A DNA stretch of 63,743 nucleotides. It comes from Herminiimonas sp. (GTDB lineage: Bacteria > Pseudomonadota > Gammaproteobacteria > Burkholderiales > Burkholderiaceae_D). Of the stretch, positions 62,500 through 63,743 are shown one piece after another. The DNA is taken from assembly GCA_027310305.1 (NCBI GenBank), contig DAIDBD010000054.1, positions 1 through 63,743 on the forward strand, given 5' to 3'. How positions within the stretch are numbered: the stretch's first letter is position 1; each line of letters starts with the position of its first letter. The notes under the pieces were generated by a model. That model did no database searches. It was not told the origin of the DNA and was given only the letters and a program-made list of their open reading frames with translations. The translations under genes were made by a program, and so were the position numbers.

Positions 62500-63351
62500 A
62501 TGTGGAATGCGATCAAGCCGAATCATAAAAACCTGCTCGTCTGGCAGGCGCTCGTTCTGGTCGTTTTCTTCGCCATCTGGCATCTCGCCACGCGCAATCC
62601 GCAAACGGCGTTTTTCTTCGGCGAACCGATCAAGGTGCTGGTTCGTATCTGGCAATGGTTTACCGTCGGCAGCGGCAGCCTGGAAATCGGCGTTGGCGAT
62701 ACAACCTGGTTTACGTTGCACTTCCCGGCGGAGATTTATTCGCACTTGCTGGTCACGCTGACCGAAACCGTGCTGGCGTTCGGCATCGGCACGTCGCTCG
62801 GGCTGGGCATCGGACTCTGGCTCGCGCTTTCACCGCTGACTTCCGCGATCCTCGATCCTTACATCAAGGCAGCCAACTCGATGCCGCGCGTCATTCTCGC
62901 GCCGATATTCGCGATGTGGTTCGGCCTGGGTATCTGGTCGAAAGTCGCGCTGGCCGTCACGCTGGTATTTTTCATCGTGTTTTTCAACGTCTATCAGGGC
63001 GTTAGGGAAGTCAGCCCGATCGTGCTGGCGAATGCGAAAATGCTGGGCGCGAACGGACGGCAACTGCTGCGCACGGTCTATCTGCCATCGGCGACATCGT
63101 GGGTGTTTTCCAGCCTGCATACATCGGTCGGCTTGGCGTTCGTCGGCGCCATCGTCGGCGAATATCTGGGCTCGGCGCGCGGCGTCGGCTACCTGATCCT
63201 GCAAGCTGAAGGTACGTTCGACATCAATACTGTTTTCGCGGGCATTCTGGTGCTGACCGCGTTTGCGCTGGTACTCGATACGGTGGTCGGATTGATCGAA
63301 AAGCGGTTGATGAAGTGGCAGCCGAAGTCGGGCGAGACGGAGAAGATGTAA
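62500..63351 (+). CDS. ABC importer permease (SsuC/TauC family)
   Basis: 283-residue membrane protein with about six spans (about 15-30, 85-110, 125-145, 150-170, 215-235 and 245-265). The EAA-type coupling loop is in the segment NAKMLGANGRQLLRTVYLPSAT. Together with the two preceding genes it forms a complete importer. The start overlaps the previous stop region. Confidence 0.93.
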   Translation: MWNAIKPNHKNLLVWQALVLVVFFAIWHLATRNPQTAFFFGEPIKVLVRIWQWFTVGSGSLEIGVGDTTWFTLHFPAEIYSHLLVTLTETVLAFGIGTSLGLGIGLWLALSPLTSAILDPYIKAANSMPRVILAPIFAMWFGLGIWSKVALAVTLVFFIVFFNVYQGVREVSPIVLANAKMLGANGRQLLRTVYLPSATSWVFSSLHTSVGLAFVGAIVGEYLGSARGVGYLILQAEGTFDINTVFAGILVLTAFALVLDTVVGLIEKRLMKWQPKSGETEKM

Positions 63352-63526
63352 AGTTTTGGTGCTTTATATCAGTCAATGCTGTGTGCGCGCTGCGGACGCT
63401 ACACTGATTACAGTATTTGTCTCGAATGCAGTATTTCAATTGATCGAGTAATTTTGGTTTACTCATAAGTCAGTAATTTAGACAACATAGTTGAAACTTT
63501 CGATTGCCATGCTGGTCAGAGTTTGC

Positions 63527-63743
63527 ATGAAACGAGACGGACGCAAGATGGATCATGGGACGCTGGAAGCAATCCGCAAGATGGCGATCGAGCGGGTTCG
63601 GAAAGGCGAACGGCCGAGCGCGGTGATTGCCAGCTACGGCTTTCACCGGTGTGTGATTTATCGCTGGATGAAAGCGGCGGCGGGCCGCGGCAAAGGCCTG
63701 CGTGCGCTGACATCGCGCAAGGGGACCGGGCGCCCGAAGAAGC
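63527..63743 (+). mobile_element. IS630-family transposase (partial, cut by window end)
   Basis: The open frame from ATG 63527 encodes MKRDGRKMDHGTLEAIRKMA, then ERVRKGERPSAVIASYGFHR, then CVIYRWMKAAAGRGKGLRAL and SRKGTGRPKK. This is the helix-turn-helix N-terminus of IS630-family transposases. The rest lies beyond the window. The preceding 175 bases have no gene and should contain the left terminal inverted repeat; I could not define it. Confidence 0.85.

Overview
The window is a contiguous piece of chromosome from a GC-rich betaproteobacterium of the order Burkholderiales. The family is most likely Oxalobacteraceae (Herminiimonas/Janthinobacterium-like). This rests on gene content and protein style: the glnE-yhdP-nitrilase-tldD block, a fused PabB/PabC, a DHBP synthase with a dead GTP cyclohydrolase II tail, and a ZTP riboswitch before glyA. 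No database search was possible, so the placement is an inference. Almost everything is housekeeping chromosome; the only clear mobile DNA is a decayed ISAs1-family transposase remnant and the start of an IS630-family transposase at the right edge.

Layout, left to right. 1-9251: the tail of an unknown gene with its terminator, then a minus-strand block (M48-like lipoprotein, dut, coaBC, lspA, ileS, ribF, mtfA, rsmE). 9419-12546: tkt and gap on the plus strand, closed by a shared terminator. 12595-22125: glnE (minus) facing away from yhdP, a nitrilase-family amidase and tldD. 22126-22522: non-coding, with the ISAs1 remnant and a REP-like hairpin. 22523-27732: the complete Tol-Pal envelope operon in canonical order ybgC-tolQ-tolR-tolA-tolB-pal-cpoB. 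27868-30662: a YdfG-type dehydrogenase and the PabB-PabC fusion. 30826-33003: ZTP riboswitch, glyA, a 36-bp palindrome and nrdR. 33129-40309: a tightly packed type IV pilus minor-pilin operon (pilV-pilW-pilX-pilY1-pilE-fimT). 40343-44638: riboflavin genes ribD, ribE, ribB-like and ribH, followed by nusB. 44679-48915: an aminotransferase, a lytic transglycosylase and ubiD. 49032-49553: a sodC interrupted by an amber codon. 49643-49740: SRP RNA. 49981-54241: an RND efflux pair, converging on an AidB-type acyl-CoA dehydrogenase. 55990-59092: dnaX-ybaB-recR, with three tandem palindromic repeats before recR. 59166-63351: a class III CoA-transferase and a complete SsuA/NMT1-type ABC importer. 63527 to the end: a partial IS630-family transposase.

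Functionally the window joins cofactor supply (FMN/FAD through ribF, ribDEBH; CoA through coaBC; folate through pabBC and glyA; ubiquinone through ubiD), envelope integrity (Tol-Pal, YhdP, LspA, lytic transglycosylase), DNA replication and repair (dnaX, recR, ybaB, dut, nrdR) and surface motility or adhesion (minor pilins, PilY1).

I found no large undescribed system such as a defence island, a biosynthetic cluster or a prophage. The points most worth following are smaller: a structured leader without a recognisable FMN riboswitch before the ribB-like gene; the in-frame TAG in sodC together with loss of a metal ligand; an M48-like lipoprotein whose zinc site is altered at two positions; a dnaX slippery A9 tract with an immediate -1 stop; three tandem 66-bp palindromic repeats between ybaB and recR; and a 17-bp-stem palindrome between glyA and nrdR.
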